This document shows positions 35,772 to 46,329 of a stretch of DNA of 64,000 nucleotides, piece after piece (positions within the stretch are counted from its first letter, which is position 1; the number at the start of each line of letters is the position of its first letter). The position numbers and the translations under genes were made by a program. Location of the stretch: assembly GCF_000507185.2 (NCBI RefSeq), contig NZ_AYTM02000002.1, positions 5,677,501 through 5,741,500 on the forward strand, read 5' to 3'. Source of the stretch: Pseudomonas syringae KCTC 12500. Lineage in GTDB: Bacteria > Pseudomonadota > Gammaproteobacteria > Pseudomonadales > Pseudomonadaceae. Under the pieces are notes generated by a model. That model had not been told where the DNA came from and ran no database searches. It saw only the letters and a list, made by a program, of their open reading frames with translations.

Positions 35772-36538
35772 GACCCGAGCAACTGTGAAACAGGGGTGAT
35801 GACACCGCCCTGCTCTTCGATACTCCGGCGAATGCTGCGCGCCAGCTCCACCGCCCCCGGCGTGTCGCCATGCAACAGAATCGACTGGGCGTTGACTGCC
35901 ACACGCTTGCCGCTCAGGGTCGTGACCGTGCCGTCCTGCAGCAGTTGCGCAACCCTGGCCCGGACCTGCTCCGGGTCCTTGACCACCGCACCGGCAATGC
36001 CACGCGGCACCAGCAGACAGTTTTCGTCATAGGCGCGGTCAGCCAGAAAGGTCGTCGCCACCCTCAGATTGCACGCCTCGGCGGCGCTCTCGATGGCCGC
36101 GCTGCTGGATGAGCTGATGATCAATTGCGGGTCAAACGCTGCGACGGCCCTTACCAGAGGCCCGGCCAGTTCGGCATCGGCCGCGGCCATATTGCCCAGC
36201 GCACCGTGAAAACTCATGTGCGTGACGCGGTAACCGGCAGCAGCTGCAAGGCCCGCCAGAGCGCCGAGTTGATACACCACGATGGCGCACAACTCCTTGA
36301 GTTCGATGTTCATCCTGCGGCGGCCGAACCCCTGCAGATCAGGGAAGCCGACATGCGCACCGAGATCGATGCCCAGCGCCTTAGCGCGGCGCACCGTGCT
36401 GTCCATGATCAACGGGTCTCCGGCATGAAAGCCGCAGGCAACGTTGGCCGAGGAGATCAATGACATCAACGCCTCGTCCTCGCCCATGGTCCAGGGGCCG
36501 AAGCCCTCACCCAGATCAGCATTCAGATCAATGCGCAT
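35768..36538 (-). CDS. pxpA: 5-oxoprolinase subunit A-like protein (LamB/YcsF family)
   Basis: The 256-residue protein starts MRIDLNADLGEGFGPWTMGEDEALM and contains SSANVACGFHAGDP and GAHVGFPDLQGFGRR, all conserved in the LamB/YcsF family. In E. coli this subunit works with PxpB and PxpC in ATP-dependent hydrolysis of 5-oxoproline to glutamate. ATG at 36538 has GGAGG nine bases upstream. It overlaps the upstream carrier-like gene by 11 bases, so it is coupled. Membership in a cluster with biotin carboxylase and carrier suggests a related but possibly carboxylation-linked reaction. Confidence 0.88.
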   Translation of the reverse strand: MRIDLNADLGEGFGPWTMGEDEALMSLISSANVACGFHAGDPLIMDSTVRRAKALGIDLGAHVGFPDLQGFGRRRMNIELKELCAIVVYQLGALAGLAAAAGYRVTHMSFHGALGNMAAADAELAGPLVRAVAAFDPQLIISSSSSAAIESAAEACNLRVATTFLADRAYDENCLLVPRGIAGAVVKDPEQVRARVAQLLQDGTVTTLSGKRVAVNAQSILLHGDTPGAVELARSIRRSIEEQGGVITPVSQLLGS

Positions 36539-36950
36539 GGTCATGTTCCTCCAGTTCAATCAGCGGCTGTCCATAACCAACGCGCTCGTTTTCGGCGGCC
36601 AGGAAGCGCAGTACGCGCCCTGCCTGATGACTGCGCACCGGCAGATACAGCAGGCCGATACGCAACAGCCCAAGCAACTGCCCTGCTGCCACTGCATCGC
36701 CGGGTTTCACGTAGCTGTCGCGTTCATCAGGATGACTCGACACAAATACGCCGGGGTTATCGGCGGTTACCACATGGGCAGTCAGCGCAGACTGTTCAGC
36801 GGCAACCTGTGGCGCAGAAGGCGCAGCACAGGCCTGCACAGGCTCGCCACGGCGGATCAACAGCTCGAAACCCGGGCGTTTCAGTTCCAGTACAGTAAGC
36901 CCGGCGTCCCGAATCCATGCTGCCAGCTGGCGAATCTCTTTGATGTTCAT
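36528..36950 (-). CDS. Biotin-carrier-like protein lacking the biotinyl lysine
   Basis: The 140-residue protein aligns over its C-terminal 80 residues with biotin carboxyl carrier domains without gaps: PGDAVAAGQLLGLLRIGLL, then VRSHQAGRVLRFLAAENERVGYGQPLIELE. Where true carriers have EAMKM, it has RIGLL, with Leu100 at the position of the biotin-accepting Lys. It therefore should not be biotinylated. The N-terminal 30 residues resemble AccB starts (MNIKEIRQLAAWIRDAGLTVLEL). It overlaps pxpC by TGATG and pxpA by 11 bases. It may have a structural or lipoyl-like role, or be a decayed duplicate of the carrier at 39994. Confidence 0.8.
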   Translation of the reverse strand: MNIKEIRQLAAWIRDAGLTVLELKRPGFELLIRRGEPVQACAAPSAPQVAAEQSALTAHVVTADNPGVFVSSHPDERDSYVKPGDAVAAGQLLGLLRIGLLYLPVRSHQAGRVLRFLAAENERVGYGQPLIELEEHDHAH

Positions 36951-37921
36951 CAGCGATGTCCTTGCAGGCTGCGCAGCGCGAGCACGCGCCGGGCGTCTTC
37001 GATGAAAGCGTGATTGGTGTCCAGCGCCTCGACCGCCTCGTCGTAACTGCACTGCACAAAACGCACCTTGCTGCCGATCGGTGCCTGTCCAAGGCGCCAC
37101 AGGTCGGCTTCAATGACCGTGGCAAACTTGGGATAACCGCCACTGGGCTGGGCATCACGCATCTGCACGATCGGCTGTCCGCCGTGGGGCACCTGAATCA
37201 CGCCAGGCACGATGCCATGAGAGCGGATTTCCAGCGCCTCGCTCGCAAGCAAGGGCGTGCCCTCCATGCGGTAGCCGTAACGGTTGCTCTGCGTGGTGAT
37301 TTTCCACTCACCGGCAAAAAACGTTGCTTGCGCCTCGGCGCTGAAACAGTCGAATTCGGCAGCCGGCAGCACGCGGATGGCCGGCAGCCCGTCAAGCAAC
37401 AACGGCAAGGCTGCCACCGACGATTGCACCCCGAAATCACTGGCACGCGGCTCATTGGCAGCGCCCGCAGGAATCACATCGCCCTGCTGCAGCGCACGGC
37501 CCTGCCAGCCCCCAAAAGCCCCACGCAATTGCGTACTGCGCGAGCCCAGTACCAACGGCACATCGACGCCACCGGCCAGGCACAGATATACGCGGCTGCC
37601 CATCGTCGGGTAATTGAGCCGCAACACCTGATTCTTGCGTGCCTGGGCAACCCAATTACCCGGCAGCCGCTCACCATCGAGCGACGCAGCGCAGGCGGCG
37701 CCGGTGATCGCAAAGGTGCAGTCATCGACAAATCGCACTTCGAACGGGAACAGCGGAATTTCAATGCCCGCCGCGTCTTCATCGTTGCCCAGCAGCAGGT
37801 TGCCGAGCCGCAGTGACAGCGTGTCCATCGCGCCAGAGGTGCCGACGCCGTAACCCAGGCTGCCGTGCCGTCCCAGATCCTGAACGGTCGCCAGTGCGGT
37901 AGCGCTGATAACTTCGATCAT
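36950..37921 (-). CDS. pxpC: 5-oxoprolinase subunit C-like protein (biotin-dependent carboxyltransferase family)
   Basis: The 323-residue protein starts [20 protein letters not shown] and has SGAMDTLSLRLGN, VYLCLAGGVDVPLVLGSRST and PHGGQPIVQMRDAQPSGGYPK, all typical of PxpC/KipA proteins. With PxpB it forms the ATP-dependent part of 5-oxoprolinase and resembles the C-terminal urea-carboxylase module. Its start overlaps the pxpB stop (ATGA), and its stop overlaps the next gene's start. The start is ATG at 37921. Confidence 0.88.
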   Translation of the reverse strand: MIEVISATALATVQDLGRHGSLGYGVGTSGAMDTLSLRLGNLLLGNDEDAAGIEIPLFPFEVRFVDDCTFAITGAACAASLDGERLPGNWVAQARKNQVLRLNYPTMGSRVYLCLAGGVDVPLVLGSRSTQLRGAFGGWQGRALQQGDVIPAGAANEPRASDFGVQSSVAALPLLLDGLPAIRVLPAAEFDCFSAEAQATFFAGEWKITTQSNRYGYRMEGTPLLASEALEIRSHGIVPGVIQVPHGGQPIVQMRDAQPSGGYPKFATVIEADLWRLGQAPIGSKVRFVQCSYDEAVEALDTNHAFIEDARRVLALRSLQGHR

Positions 37922-38589
37922 CGGATGATCCTCTCGATGCGCAAGCGCAGTTGATCGCCGGGTTGCAATAGCGCCGGAGGCTGCTGACCCGCATCAAAAA
38001 ACACCATCTCCGTGCGTCCTATGGTGTTCCAGCCACTGGGGCCGGCCGAGGCGGAAATACCTGTCTGAACGCCACCAATGGAGACCGACCCGGCACCGAT
38101 ATCGAGTACCGGCACCTTGCGCCGCGGCGTCGCCAGGCGCTGGTCCATGCCGCCCAGGTAGCAATAACCCGGATGGCTGCCCAAGGCGTATACCGGGTAC
38201 AGCGGCTCGCAGTGCAGATTGGCGATGGTTTCGATATCAAGCCCGGTGTGGGCGACGACATCAGCCATGTGCGGGCCGCCATCACCGCCGTACACCACCG
38301 GCAATTCAATGATCCGGCCTTGCAACGGCAGCGGCTGGCACTGCTCCCAGGTCTCCAGCAAACGGTTTTTCAGACCGGCCAGGTCCCGCGGTGGCGCTGC
38401 GAAGGTCAGCATCAGGTTGTTCATCCCCGGCACCGCCTCGCGTACCTGCGGCCAGTCCCTGCTCAGACGGGCCAGTGCCCATATCCGTTGCTGCGGTGCC
38501 AGGTCGAGCTCGCCGGGTGCTTCGAACAGCAACGCGGTGGTTCCCAGCAAGGTGATTCTTGGCGCATTCGGCGCCTGCACGAGGGTCAT
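37918..38589 (-). CDS. pxpB: 5-oxoprolinase subunit B-like protein (KipI family)
   Basis: The 223-residue protein has the family features [45 protein letters not shown] and [21 protein letters not shown]. KipI/PxpB acts with PxpC. ATG at 38589 overlaps the stop of the biotin carboxylase gene by 4 bases (ATGA). The position directly after accC ties the 5-oxoprolinase-like subunits to a biotin carboxylase. Confidence 0.87.
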   Translation of the reverse strand: MTLVQAPNAPRITLLGTTALLFEAPGELDLAPQQRIWALARLSRDWPQVREAVPGMNNLMLTFAAPPRDLAGLKNRLLETWEQCQPLPLQGRIIELPVVYGGDGGPHMADVVAHTGLDIETIANLHCEPLYPVYALGSHPGYCYLGGMDQRLATPRRKVPVLDIGAGSVSIGGVQTGISASAGPSGWNTIGRTEMVFFDAGQQPPALLQPGDQLRLRIERIIR

Positions 38590-39938
38590 GGGTGGCTCCT
38601 TGTCTGCAACCAGCGCTCCAGGTGATGAATGTCCATGCCACCCTTGCAGAACACCGGGTCCTGCAGAATGTCGCGATGCAGCGCGATGTTGGTAGAGATA
38701 CCCTCGACGTGCATTTCACTCAGTGCCAGACGCATGCGTGCCAACGCCTCATCGCGACTGGCGCCATGGGTGATGACCTTGGCCACCATCGAATCGTAAT
38801 AAGGCGGAACGCGGTAGCCGTGGCTGACATGCGAATCGACCCGCACACCGAAACCACCGGGGATCTGCCAGCGAGTGACCAACCCCGGCGTCGGCATGAA
38901 GCTGCGCGGGTCCTCGGCGTTGATCCGGCACTCCAGCGAATGGCCCGAAACGCGTACGTCGGCCTGACTGAAACTCAGGCGCTCGCCCATCGCCATGCGG
39001 ATCTGCTGCTGGACAATGTCGATGCCGGAGGTCATTTCCGTTACCGGGTGCTCGACCTGCAGGCGGGTGTTCATCTCGATGAAATAGAACTCATCCTTTT
39101 CGAAGAGGAATTCGAACGTGCCGACGCCCTGATAGCCCATCTGGCGGCAGGCCTGTGCGCAGCGCCCCCCCACCTTGGCCATCAATGCTGCGTCGATGCC
39201 GGGTGCAGGCGCCTCCTCAAGGACCTTCTGGTGGCGGCGCTGCATCGAGCAATCCCGCGAGCCGAGCCAGACGGCATTGCCGTAGGCATCGCATAACACC
39301 TGAATCTCGACATGGCGCGGCTGACCCAGAAACTTCTCGATATACAACTCGGGATTGCCGAAGGCGTGCCGGGCTTCTTCGCGGGTCAGCGCAATGGCAT
39401 CGAGCAACTGAGACTCTTCCTGAACCACGCGCATACCCCGCCCTCCGCCGCCGCCTGCGGCCTTGACGATGACCGGGTAGCCGATGTCGCGAGCGATTTG
39501 CACGATGCTTTGCGCATCGGCGGGCATGCTGGTGTCCGGACCGGGTACGCACGGCACGCCAGCCTCGCGCATCGCCCGCTTGGCTGCGACCTTGTCGCCC
39601 ATCACCCGAATGCACGCAGCGCTGGGGCCGATGAAGGTCAGGCCAGCCTGCTCGATGCGTTCGGCGAACGCGGCATTTTCAGACAGAAACCCATAGCCGG
39701 GATGGATCGCCTGAGCACCGGTCAGCTGCGCTGCATAGAGCACGGCCGCCTGATTCAGATAACTCTGCCCCGCTGCGGCAGGACCGATGCACAGCGCTTC
39801 GTCTGCCTGTTGTACATAACCGGCATCGCGATCCGCTTCGGAATACACCGCGACCGTACGCAGGCCCAGGCCCTTGCAGGCGCGCTGTATGCGCAGGGCG
39901 ATTTCGCCGCGATTGGCGATCAACACTTTATCGAACAT
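38586..39938 (-). CDS. Biotin carboxylase (AccC-type)
   Basis: The 450-residue protein starts [20 protein letters not shown], contains the ATP-grasp glycine loop GGGGRGMR and [17 protein letters not shown], and has normal AccC length. It carboxylates the biotin of a carrier protein at the cost of ATP. ATG at 39938 has AGGGG upstream. It lies between the carrier gene (39994) and pxpB, so it probably serves this cluster and not fatty-acid synthesis, whose own accBC is usually elsewhere. The carboxyl acceptor enzyme would be the PxpBC-like pair. Confidence 0.92.
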   Translation of the reverse strand: MFDKVLIANRGEIALRIQRACKGLGLRTVAVYSEADRDAGYVQQADEALCIGPAAAGQSYLNQAAVLYAAQLTGAQAIHPGYGFLSENAAFAERIEQAGLTFIGPSAACIRVMGDKVAAKRAMREAGVPCVPGPDTSMPADAQSIVQIARDIGYPVIVKAAGGGGGRGMRVVQEESQLLDAIALTREEARHAFGNPELYIEKFLGQPRHVEIQVLCDAYGNAVWLGSRDCSMQRRHQKVLEEAPAPGIDAALMAKVGGRCAQACRQMGYQGVGTFEFLFEKDEFYFIEMNTRLQVEHPVTEMTSGIDIVQQQIRMAMGERLSFSQADVRVSGHSLECRINAEDPRSFMPTPGLVTRWQIPGGFGVRVDSHVSHGYRVPPYYDSMVAKVITHGASRDEALARMRLALSEMHVEGISTNIALHRDILQDPVFCKGGMDIHHLERWLQTRSHP

Positions 39939-39993
39939 CAAAAACCCCTGATCGGTGAATCCGCAAGACGCTCTGCAAGGCAGCTCAAGACCA

Positions 39994-40440
39994 TCACGCA
40001 ATACTGAACAGCGCCTGACCGGCCTGAACTTCTTCGCCATTGGCAACCAGAATGGCAGTCACGACCCCTGCCGCTTCGGCCTTCACCGGATGAAACATCT
40101 TCATGGCCTCGACCACGGCCAGGGTCTGCCCCACCTCGACGGACGTGCCGATCTCGACGAAAGGCGGCTGGTCAGGTGCCGGTGTCAGGTGCAACACCCC
40201 GTACAGCGAAGCGCAGGCCTGTGTCTGTTGCACGGCGGCCGTCGTACTTGCCTGAACCGCAGAAACAGGGCGCGCTGCGGGCATCGTCTGCGCTGTCGAA
40301 ACAGCCGGATTGGCGCGATTGGCGACCTGAGCGGGCTCGCGCAGCAAACGCAGCTGCGCGTCGCCTTCACACAGGCTCAGTTCGCTCAGGTCCGATTCGG
40401 CCATCAGGTCGATAAGTGCTTTGATACGTTCCGGTTTCAT
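39994..40440 (-). CDS. Biotin carboxyl carrier protein (AccB-type)
   Basis: The 148-residue protein has an N-terminal region, an Ala/Pro/Gln-rich linker (45-75) and a C-terminal biotinyl domain with the canonical [17 protein letters not shown] (biotinyl Lys114). ATG at 40440 has AAGGG upstream. It is the first gene of the carboxylase/Pxp operon. A LysR box lies 90 bases before its start (40531-40545). It would hand a carboxyl group to the carboxyltransferase components encoded downstream. Confidence 0.9.
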   Translation of the reverse strand: MKPERIKALIDLMAESDLSELSLCEGDAQLRLLREPAQVANRANPAVSTAQTMPAARPVSAVQASTTAAVQQTQACASLYGVLHLTPAPDQPPFVEIGTSVEVGQTLAVVEAMKMFHPVKAEAAGVVTAILVANGEEVQAGQALFSIA

Positions 40441-40530
40441 GCAACAGCCCTTGCCTGGCAAATGAAATGTGGCTGAGGGCAATGTAACGAGGCAGGTTTT
40501 TGACCGCCAAGACGGTTTGACTGTGGGGTG

Positions 40531-40545
40531 ATAAGCGCCCCTTAT
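40531..40545. promoter_or_regulatory. LysR-type box upstream of the carboxylase/Pxp operon
   Basis: ATAAGCGCCCCTTAT has arms ATAAG and CTTAT around CGCCC, with T-N11-A spacing. It lies 90 bases upstream of the carrier gene start and 11 bases past the LysR stop. Confidence 0.65.
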
Positions 40546-40555
40546 GACGTCGCGA

Positions 40556-41467
40556 TCATTGCGTACGGCGGTTGCCGCGCATTTCCGCGACCAGCTCCAG
40601 AAGGATGGCCTTGACCGCCTGGGCCGGCACCGACAGCGGCAAGTGCCCGGAAAGGCACAGCGCGAGAGGTGCTTCGATTTCTGGTTCGACAATGCGGCTC
40701 AGGTTGACCGCATGCGTGTCTGCCAGCACCCGTGCAGCAGACTCGGGAAGAATGGTCGAGCCGAATCGATCGGCCACTGCTGCGGCCAGCGTCGTCGAAG
40801 ATTCGACTTCTGCGACCACCCGGGCACTGCGTTCGATACGCACAAATGCCTCGTCCACCAGACGCCGGACAGTGTTGTAGGTGCGTGGCAACAGCAGGTC
40901 GATATCGGCAAGCTCGCTGAGCGGAATTTCCTCGCGGCCCTGAAGCACCTCTTCGGCACTCACCAGGTACAGTTGCTCGCGTATCAACGGCACGAAACTC
41001 AGGCCATGCACCTCTCGCCCGCCATAGAGAACGGCCATGTCCATGCGCCCGTTCATGATCAACTCGCTGAGGGTGGTGCCAAAGTTCTCATTGAGGTACA
41101 GCAGAATGCCCGGATGACGCTCGCGTACGCGTTTGAGCAACGGCAGCGACAGCGTCGAAGCGGCAGTGCCGGGTGCCAGCCCTACCGACACAGGCCCCGA
41201 TAACGCCAGACCGCTGGCGTTGACGTCACTCTGCGCCTGCTCGCACTGGCGCAGGATCACCTGAGCATGCCCGTACAGCACCTTGCCCGCCTCGGTCGGG
41301 GTGACGCCGCGCTTGGTGCGGATCAACAACTGTTGCTGCAGCTCGGCCTCCAGCGTCACCAACTGCTGGCTCAGCGCAGGTTGTGCGATGTGCAGCACAT
41401 CGGCGGCCTGGGTCAGGCTGCCAATGTCGACAATTTTCACGAAATATTTCAAACGGCGAAGGTTCAA
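40556..41467 (-). CDS. LysR-family regulator of the carboxylase/Pxp locus
   Basis: The 303-residue protein starts MNLRRLKYFVKIVDIGSLTQAADVLHIAQPALSQQL, resembling Nac/CbI-type LysR proteins, followed by an effector domain. The start is TTG at 41467 with GGAG nine bases upstream. It lies between a leftward carboxylase operon and a rightward aminotransferase operon. Four similar ATAAG...CTTAT boxes at 35757, 40531, 41536 and 41642 lie before the units I assign to it, including its own. It is the natural candidate for controlling all of them. Confidence 0.87.
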   Translation of the reverse strand: MNLRRLKYFVKIVDIGSLTQAADVLHIAQPALSQQLVTLEAELQQQLLIRTKRGVTPTEAGKVLYGHAQVILRQCEQAQSDVNASGLALSGPVSVGLAPGTAASTLSLPLLKRVRERHPGILLYLNENFGTTLSELIMNGRMDMAVLYGGREVHGLSFVPLIREQLYLVSAEEVLQGREEIPLSELADIDLLLPRTYNTVRRLVDEAFVRIERSARVVAEVESSTTLAAAVADRFGSTILPESAARVLADTHAVNLSRIVEPEIEAPLALCLSGHLPLSVPAQAVKAILLELVAEMRGNRRTQ

Positions 41468-41535
41468 GGTCGTGCACTCCAGAGTCGCGATCAGGAGGCT
41501 TCAGCAAGACCCAGGCCAGCTCCAGAAAACCAGAC

Positions 41536-41550
41536 ATAAGCAATTGCTAT
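41536..41550. promoter_or_regulatory. LysR-type box upstream of the LysR gene
   Basis: ATAAGCAATTGCTAT has the ATAAG half-site, a near-match CTAT end and T-N11-A spacing, with a palindromic centre AGCAATTGCT. It lies 69 bases before the LysR start and suggests autoregulation. Confidence 0.5.
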
Positions 41551-41641
41551 GTCAGTCTCCGCTGATCGGGTTTGTCAGGCGCTGATCCCCCTGCAACCAT
41601 TGCCCGCCCGGTTTTGGTGCGACGCTGGTTCATCTGCGGTC

Positions 41642-41656
41642 ATAAGCGCTGCCTAT
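41642..41656. promoter_or_regulatory. LysR-type box upstream of the aminotransferase operon
   Basis: ATAAGCGCTGCCTAT matches the boxes at 35757 and 40531 (one mismatch in the second arm) and keeps T-N11-A spacing. It lies 86 bases before the GTG start at 41743. Confidence 0.6.
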
Positions 41657-41742
41657 CAACCCAGAACGAACTCGTCTTATGGCGAGCGCTTCGCTGGCTC
41701 GTAGCGTATTCCTCATCAAGGCCATCAACGAGGAATGCCAAC

Positions 41743-42951
<1,209 letters not shown>

Positions 42952-42961
42952 GCACCTCGGC

Positions 42962-44554
42962 ATGACGACGCCGAGCCATCCAGCCCTGACCTTCAAACAG
43001 GCGTTGTTGGCGATGTTTGGCATATCACTGGTGCTGGGCCTTTCCGCGCTGGATCAGACGGTCATCGGCAACGCACTGCCAAGCATCGTCGCCGAGCTCA
43101 ACGGTTTCGAGCTGTACGCCTGGGTCGCCACCGGCTATCTGCTGGCCTCTATCGTGACCATCCCGATCTTTGGCCGGCTGGGCGATTTTTACGGGCGCAA
43201 ACCGTTCGTGCTGGCCGCAACAATCATCTTTACGCTGGCCTCGCTGCTCTGCGCACTGGCAGACAGCATGTTGGTGCTGGTGATCGGGCGAGCCTTGCAA
43301 GGCGTGGGCGGCGGCATGTTGATCGGTACCGCCTTTGCCTGTGTGCCCGAACTGTTTCCCGACACCCGCCAGCGGCTGCGCTGGCAGGTGTTGCTGAGTG
43401 CCATGTTCAGCGTGGTCAATGCCATCGGCCCAGGATTGGGCGGTTATCTGTCCGGCGAGTTTGGCTGGCGTTCGGTTTTTTGGTTGAACCTGCCCCTGGG
43501 CGTGGTTGCCTTGTTTTTTGCCTGGCGCTTTCTGCCGTGGTATCGCCCGCAAGGGCATCGAGCCCATTCTGCCGGTGCGATCCGGCTCGACTGGCTCGGG
43601 GCTTTATTGATCGTACTGACGCTGGGCAGCCTGCAATTGTTCGTCGAATGGCTGGGCCAGCGTTCTCTGTCCGTCAGCCTGACCTGTGGCGCCGTGACCC
43701 TCGCGGCCATGGCCGGCCTCTGGTTCCAGGAGCGCCGCTGTGCCTTTGCCTTGCTGCCCGCCGGACTATTCGCCAACCGCAGCATCCGCCTGCTGTTCAT
43801 CATGTCGCTGCTGGCCGGCGCCATCATGTTCACTCTTCTTTTTTATCTGCCGCTGCTCTTGCAGGGCAGCTACGGCTACTCGCCAAAAGACGCAGGGTTA
43901 CTGCTTACCCCGCTGGCGCTGAGCATTACGCTGGGCGCCATCGTCAACAGCCGGATCGTCACACGCATGGCCAACCCCAACCGGCTGCCGGTCGCCGGGT
44001 TTGCTGCGTTGTCAGTCGCCTGCATTGCCCTGGCACTGGTCGGGCTGCATGCCGGGTTCAGCACCTTGCTGGGGCTCATTCTGCTGGCGGGGCTGGGGCT
44101 GGGTTTCATTCTGCTCAACCTGACCGTATTCACCCAGACGCTCGCCGAACGGCAATTTCTCGGTATCGCCACGGCACTGACGCAATCCTTGCGACTGGTC
44201 GGCGGTTTGCTGGGTACGGCGGCCATGGGCGTGCTGGTCAAGCTGCTGTATGTCACCAACCTGCAAAGTGCGCTGAACGCAGCAGGTCAGGCGTCGGCCT
44301 TACCGCGCTTGGCTGACCCTCAGGTTCTGCTGCAGCACACGCCTGCCAATGTCGATGCGGCGCTGCTGATAGCCCGCACCGCCCTCGCCCAGGCGGTGGG
44401 CACGGGGCTGCTGACGTGCGCCGGGCTGGGCGTGCTCGCGCTGCTGGTTCTGCATCGTCTGCCTCGCGTCGAGCTTCATCGAGTGCCCGGTGCAACAACG
44501 CCTGCAACGGATTCATGTGTAACACCTGCGCCTGAAAAACAAAAAGAAACCTGA
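42962..44554 (+). CDS. DHA2-family MFS transporter
   Basis: The 530-residue protein has fourteen predicted helices and the family motifs LDQTVIGNALPSIV (motif D1) and GRLGDFYGRKP (motif A). DHA2 proteins are mostly drug or metabolite/H+ antiporters, so it may export rather than import. ATG at 42962 has a weak ribosome-binding site; tight spacing to the aminotransferase gene suggests coupling. It belongs to the rightward unit under the box at 41642. Confidence 0.85.
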   Translation: MTTPSHPALTFKQALLAMFGISLVLGLSALDQTVIGNALPSIVAELNGFELYAWVATGYLLASIVTIPIFGRLGDFYGRKPFVLAATIIFTLASLLCALADSMLVLVIGRALQGVGGGMLIGTAFACVPELFPDTRQRLRWQVLLSAMFSVVNAIGPGLGGYLSGEFGWRSVFWLNLPLGVVALFFAWRFLPWYRPQGHRAHSAGAIRLDWLGALLIVLTLGSLQLFVEWLGQRSLSVSLTCGAVTLAAMAGLWFQERRCAFALLPAGLFANRSIRLLFIMSLLAGAIMFTLLFYLPLLLQGSYGYSPKDAGLLLTPLALSITLGAIVNSRIVTRMANPNRLPVAGFAALSVACIALALVGLHAGFSTLLGLILLAGLGLGFILLNLTVFTQTLAERQFLGIATALTQSLRLVGGLLGTAAMGVLVKLLYVTNLQSALNAAGQASALPRLADPQVLLQHTPANVDAALLIARTALAQAVGTGLLTCAGLGVLALLVLHRLPRVELHRVPGATTPATDSCVTPAPEKQKET

Positions 44555-44611
44555 CTGCCGCCTGACTCTGCCTCTCAAAAAACACTTAATTACAGCATGA
44601 GGATGAATCCG

Positions 44612-45943
44612 ATGGAGCGTATCAATCGCGCCGCCCCTTTCGTTGCGGGCTTTTGTGGTCTGCTGATCGCTCAGCAGAGCTACGCCGAAGGTTTTCTGGA
44701 GGACAGCAAGGCCAGTATTCTTGCGCGCAACTTCTTCAGTAACGCAGATAACCGCAGCGGCGCTGCCGACCCGAACTACACGCAGGAGTGGGGCCAGGGC
44801 TTCATGCTCAACTACCAGTCGGGCTATACGCCAGGCACGGTGGGCTTCGGTGTCGATGCACTCGGCCAGTTGGGCATTCGTCTGGACTCGGGCAAAGGCC
44901 GTCACTACAACCCGCAAAGCACGGCGTTCAACGGCAATATCTTCCCCACAGACAGCGACGGTCGTGCGGTCGACGAGTTCAGCAGCCTGGGGGCAACGCT
45001 CAAGGCACGCGTCTCCAAAACCGAACTGAAATACGGCACGCTGGTGCCGATGCTGCCGGTGGTGATGTCCACCGACCGTATGTTGCAACAGACTTTTCGT
45101 GGCGGGCAGATTCAGTCTGGCGACCTGAAGGACTTCACCTTCACCGCAGGCCAGCTGGAACATGTCATGGGCCGTGGTTCGACCAATCAGATGGGTATGT
45201 CGATTCCGGGTGCAAACAACCCGCTGACCGGCGAGTTCGTCAACAAGTTCTACTACGCAGGCGTCGATTACAAACCGACCAAAGACCTGACCTTGCAGTA
45301 CTACTACGGCAACCTGGAAAACTTCTACAAGCAGAACTTTCTGGGCCTGAAATACGACATGCAACTGGGCCCAGGCACCCTGCGCACCGACCTGCGCCAT
45401 TTCGACAACCGCTCGGACGGCGCCAACGGTCACGACCCGGCGTTCTACACAGTGGGTTATTACGGCAACGGCGTCACCAAGGGTGAAGTCGACAGCCGCC
45501 TTTCCAGCGCCCAGTTCACCTACCTGATCAATGGCCACACCTTCGCTGCGGGTTGCCAGGCCGTGACCGGTGACAGCGATGCGGTCTGGCTGAATCAGGG
45601 TGACGGCTCGACTGCCTACTTCATGACCGAGTCAATGATCGGTAAATTCCAGCGCGCCGGAGAACGTACCTGGCAGGTTCGCTACGGCTATGACTTCGCC
45701 AGACTGGGCGTACCGGGTCTCAACTTCCTGGCAATGTATGAAAGCGGCTCGAACATCCAGACGTCCGACGGCGACAAGAAGGAGTGGGAGCGCAACGTCA
45801 CCCTGAGTTATGTGGTGCAGTCCGGCCCGGCAAAGAACCTCAGCATCGCGCTACGCCACGCGCAACTGCGCACCGAATTCGCCAGCCAGCGTGATTCCGA
45901 TGAGCACCGGGTGATCGTCAGTTACCCGATCAATATTTTCTGA
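44612..45943 (+). CDS. OprD-family outer-membrane porin
   Basis: The 443-residue protein has a signal peptide (cleavage near SYA/EGFLEDS) and the OprD pattern: SKASILARNFFSNADNR, QEWGQGFMLNYQSGYTPGTVGFGVDALGQLG, and a C-terminal beta strand ending in F. OprD porins take up small acidic or basic nutrients such as amino acids or aromatic acids. ATG at 44612 is chosen because AGGA lies eight bases upstream, over ATG 44597. It is 57 bases after the DHA2 gene and ends before a terminator. Confidence 0.92.
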   Translation: MERINRAAPFVAGFCGLLIAQQSYAEGFLEDSKASILARNFFSNADNRSGAADPNYTQEWGQGFMLNYQSGYTPGTVGFGVDALGQLGIRLDSGKGRHYNPQSTAFNGNIFPTDSDGRAVDEFSSLGATLKARVSKTELKYGTLVPMLPVVMSTDRMLQQTFRGGQIQSGDLKDFTFTAGQLEHVMGRGSTNQMGMSIPGANNPLTGEFVNKFYYAGVDYKPTKDLTLQYYYGNLENFYKQNFLGLKYDMQLGPGTLRTDLRHFDNRSDGANGHDPAFYTVGYYGNGVTKGEVDSRLSSAQFTYLINGHTFAAGCQAVTGDSDAVWLNQGDGSTAYFMTESMIGKFQRAGERTWQVRYGYDFARLGVPGLNFLAMYESGSNIQTSDGDKKEWERNVTLSYVVQSGPAKNLSIALRHAQLRTEFASQRDSDEHRVIVSYPINIF

Positions 45944-45963
45944 GATATCGGCGGTGCTCAATA

Positions 45964-45984
45964 GGGCCCGGACTGACCGGGCCC
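45964..45984. terminator. Terminator between OprD and monooxygenase genes
   Basis: Arms GGGCCCGG and CCGGGCCC with a five-base loop lie between two convergent genes. On the plus strand TTC follows, a weak T tract. Likely bidirectional. Confidence 0.7.
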
Positions 45985-45994
45985 TTCAGAACAC

Positions 45995-46303
45995 TCAGCT
46001 CGATACCTGATCGAGAAATATCAGCTGCGGCGGCTCTGCCAGCAACTCACCGCTGACTGCCGCGAACTGCTGGTAGTGCGGCGTGGCGACATGGACTTCC
46101 AGTGCTGCCTGATCCTTGAAGCATTCACGCATGTAGAACGTGCCGCGCTCATCACGCGCTTCGAACAGTGTGTACTCGATATTGCCTGGCTCCGCCCGGG
46201 TCGGTTCCACAAGTGCCGACACTGCGGTTTTCAGGGCCGACTCTTTGCCGGCACTGGCTTTCAGGACCGCCATCAAGGCCAATGGCTTTGCAGATACGTT
46301 CAT
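45995..46303 (-). CDS. Antibiotic-biosynthesis-monooxygenase-fold protein
   Basis: The 102-residue protein has the dimeric alpha/beta-barrel pattern of the ABM/YgiN family: MAVLKASAGKESALKTAVSAL, EPGNIEYTLFEARDERGTFYMRECFKDQAAL, HVATPHYQQF. Members are small cofactor-free monooxygenases or redox proteins of uncertain substrate. ATG at 46303 has GGAG eight bases upstream. It is downstream of, and probably co-transcribed with, the MRJP-like gene. Confidence 0.85.
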   Translation of the reverse strand: MNVSAKPLALMAVLKASAGKESALKTAVSALVEPTRAEPGNIEYTLFEARDERGTFYMRECFKDQAALEVHVATPHYQQFAAVSGELLAEPPQLIFLDQVSS

Positions 46304-46329
46304 TATCGATGCTCCGGTATTCGATTCGA

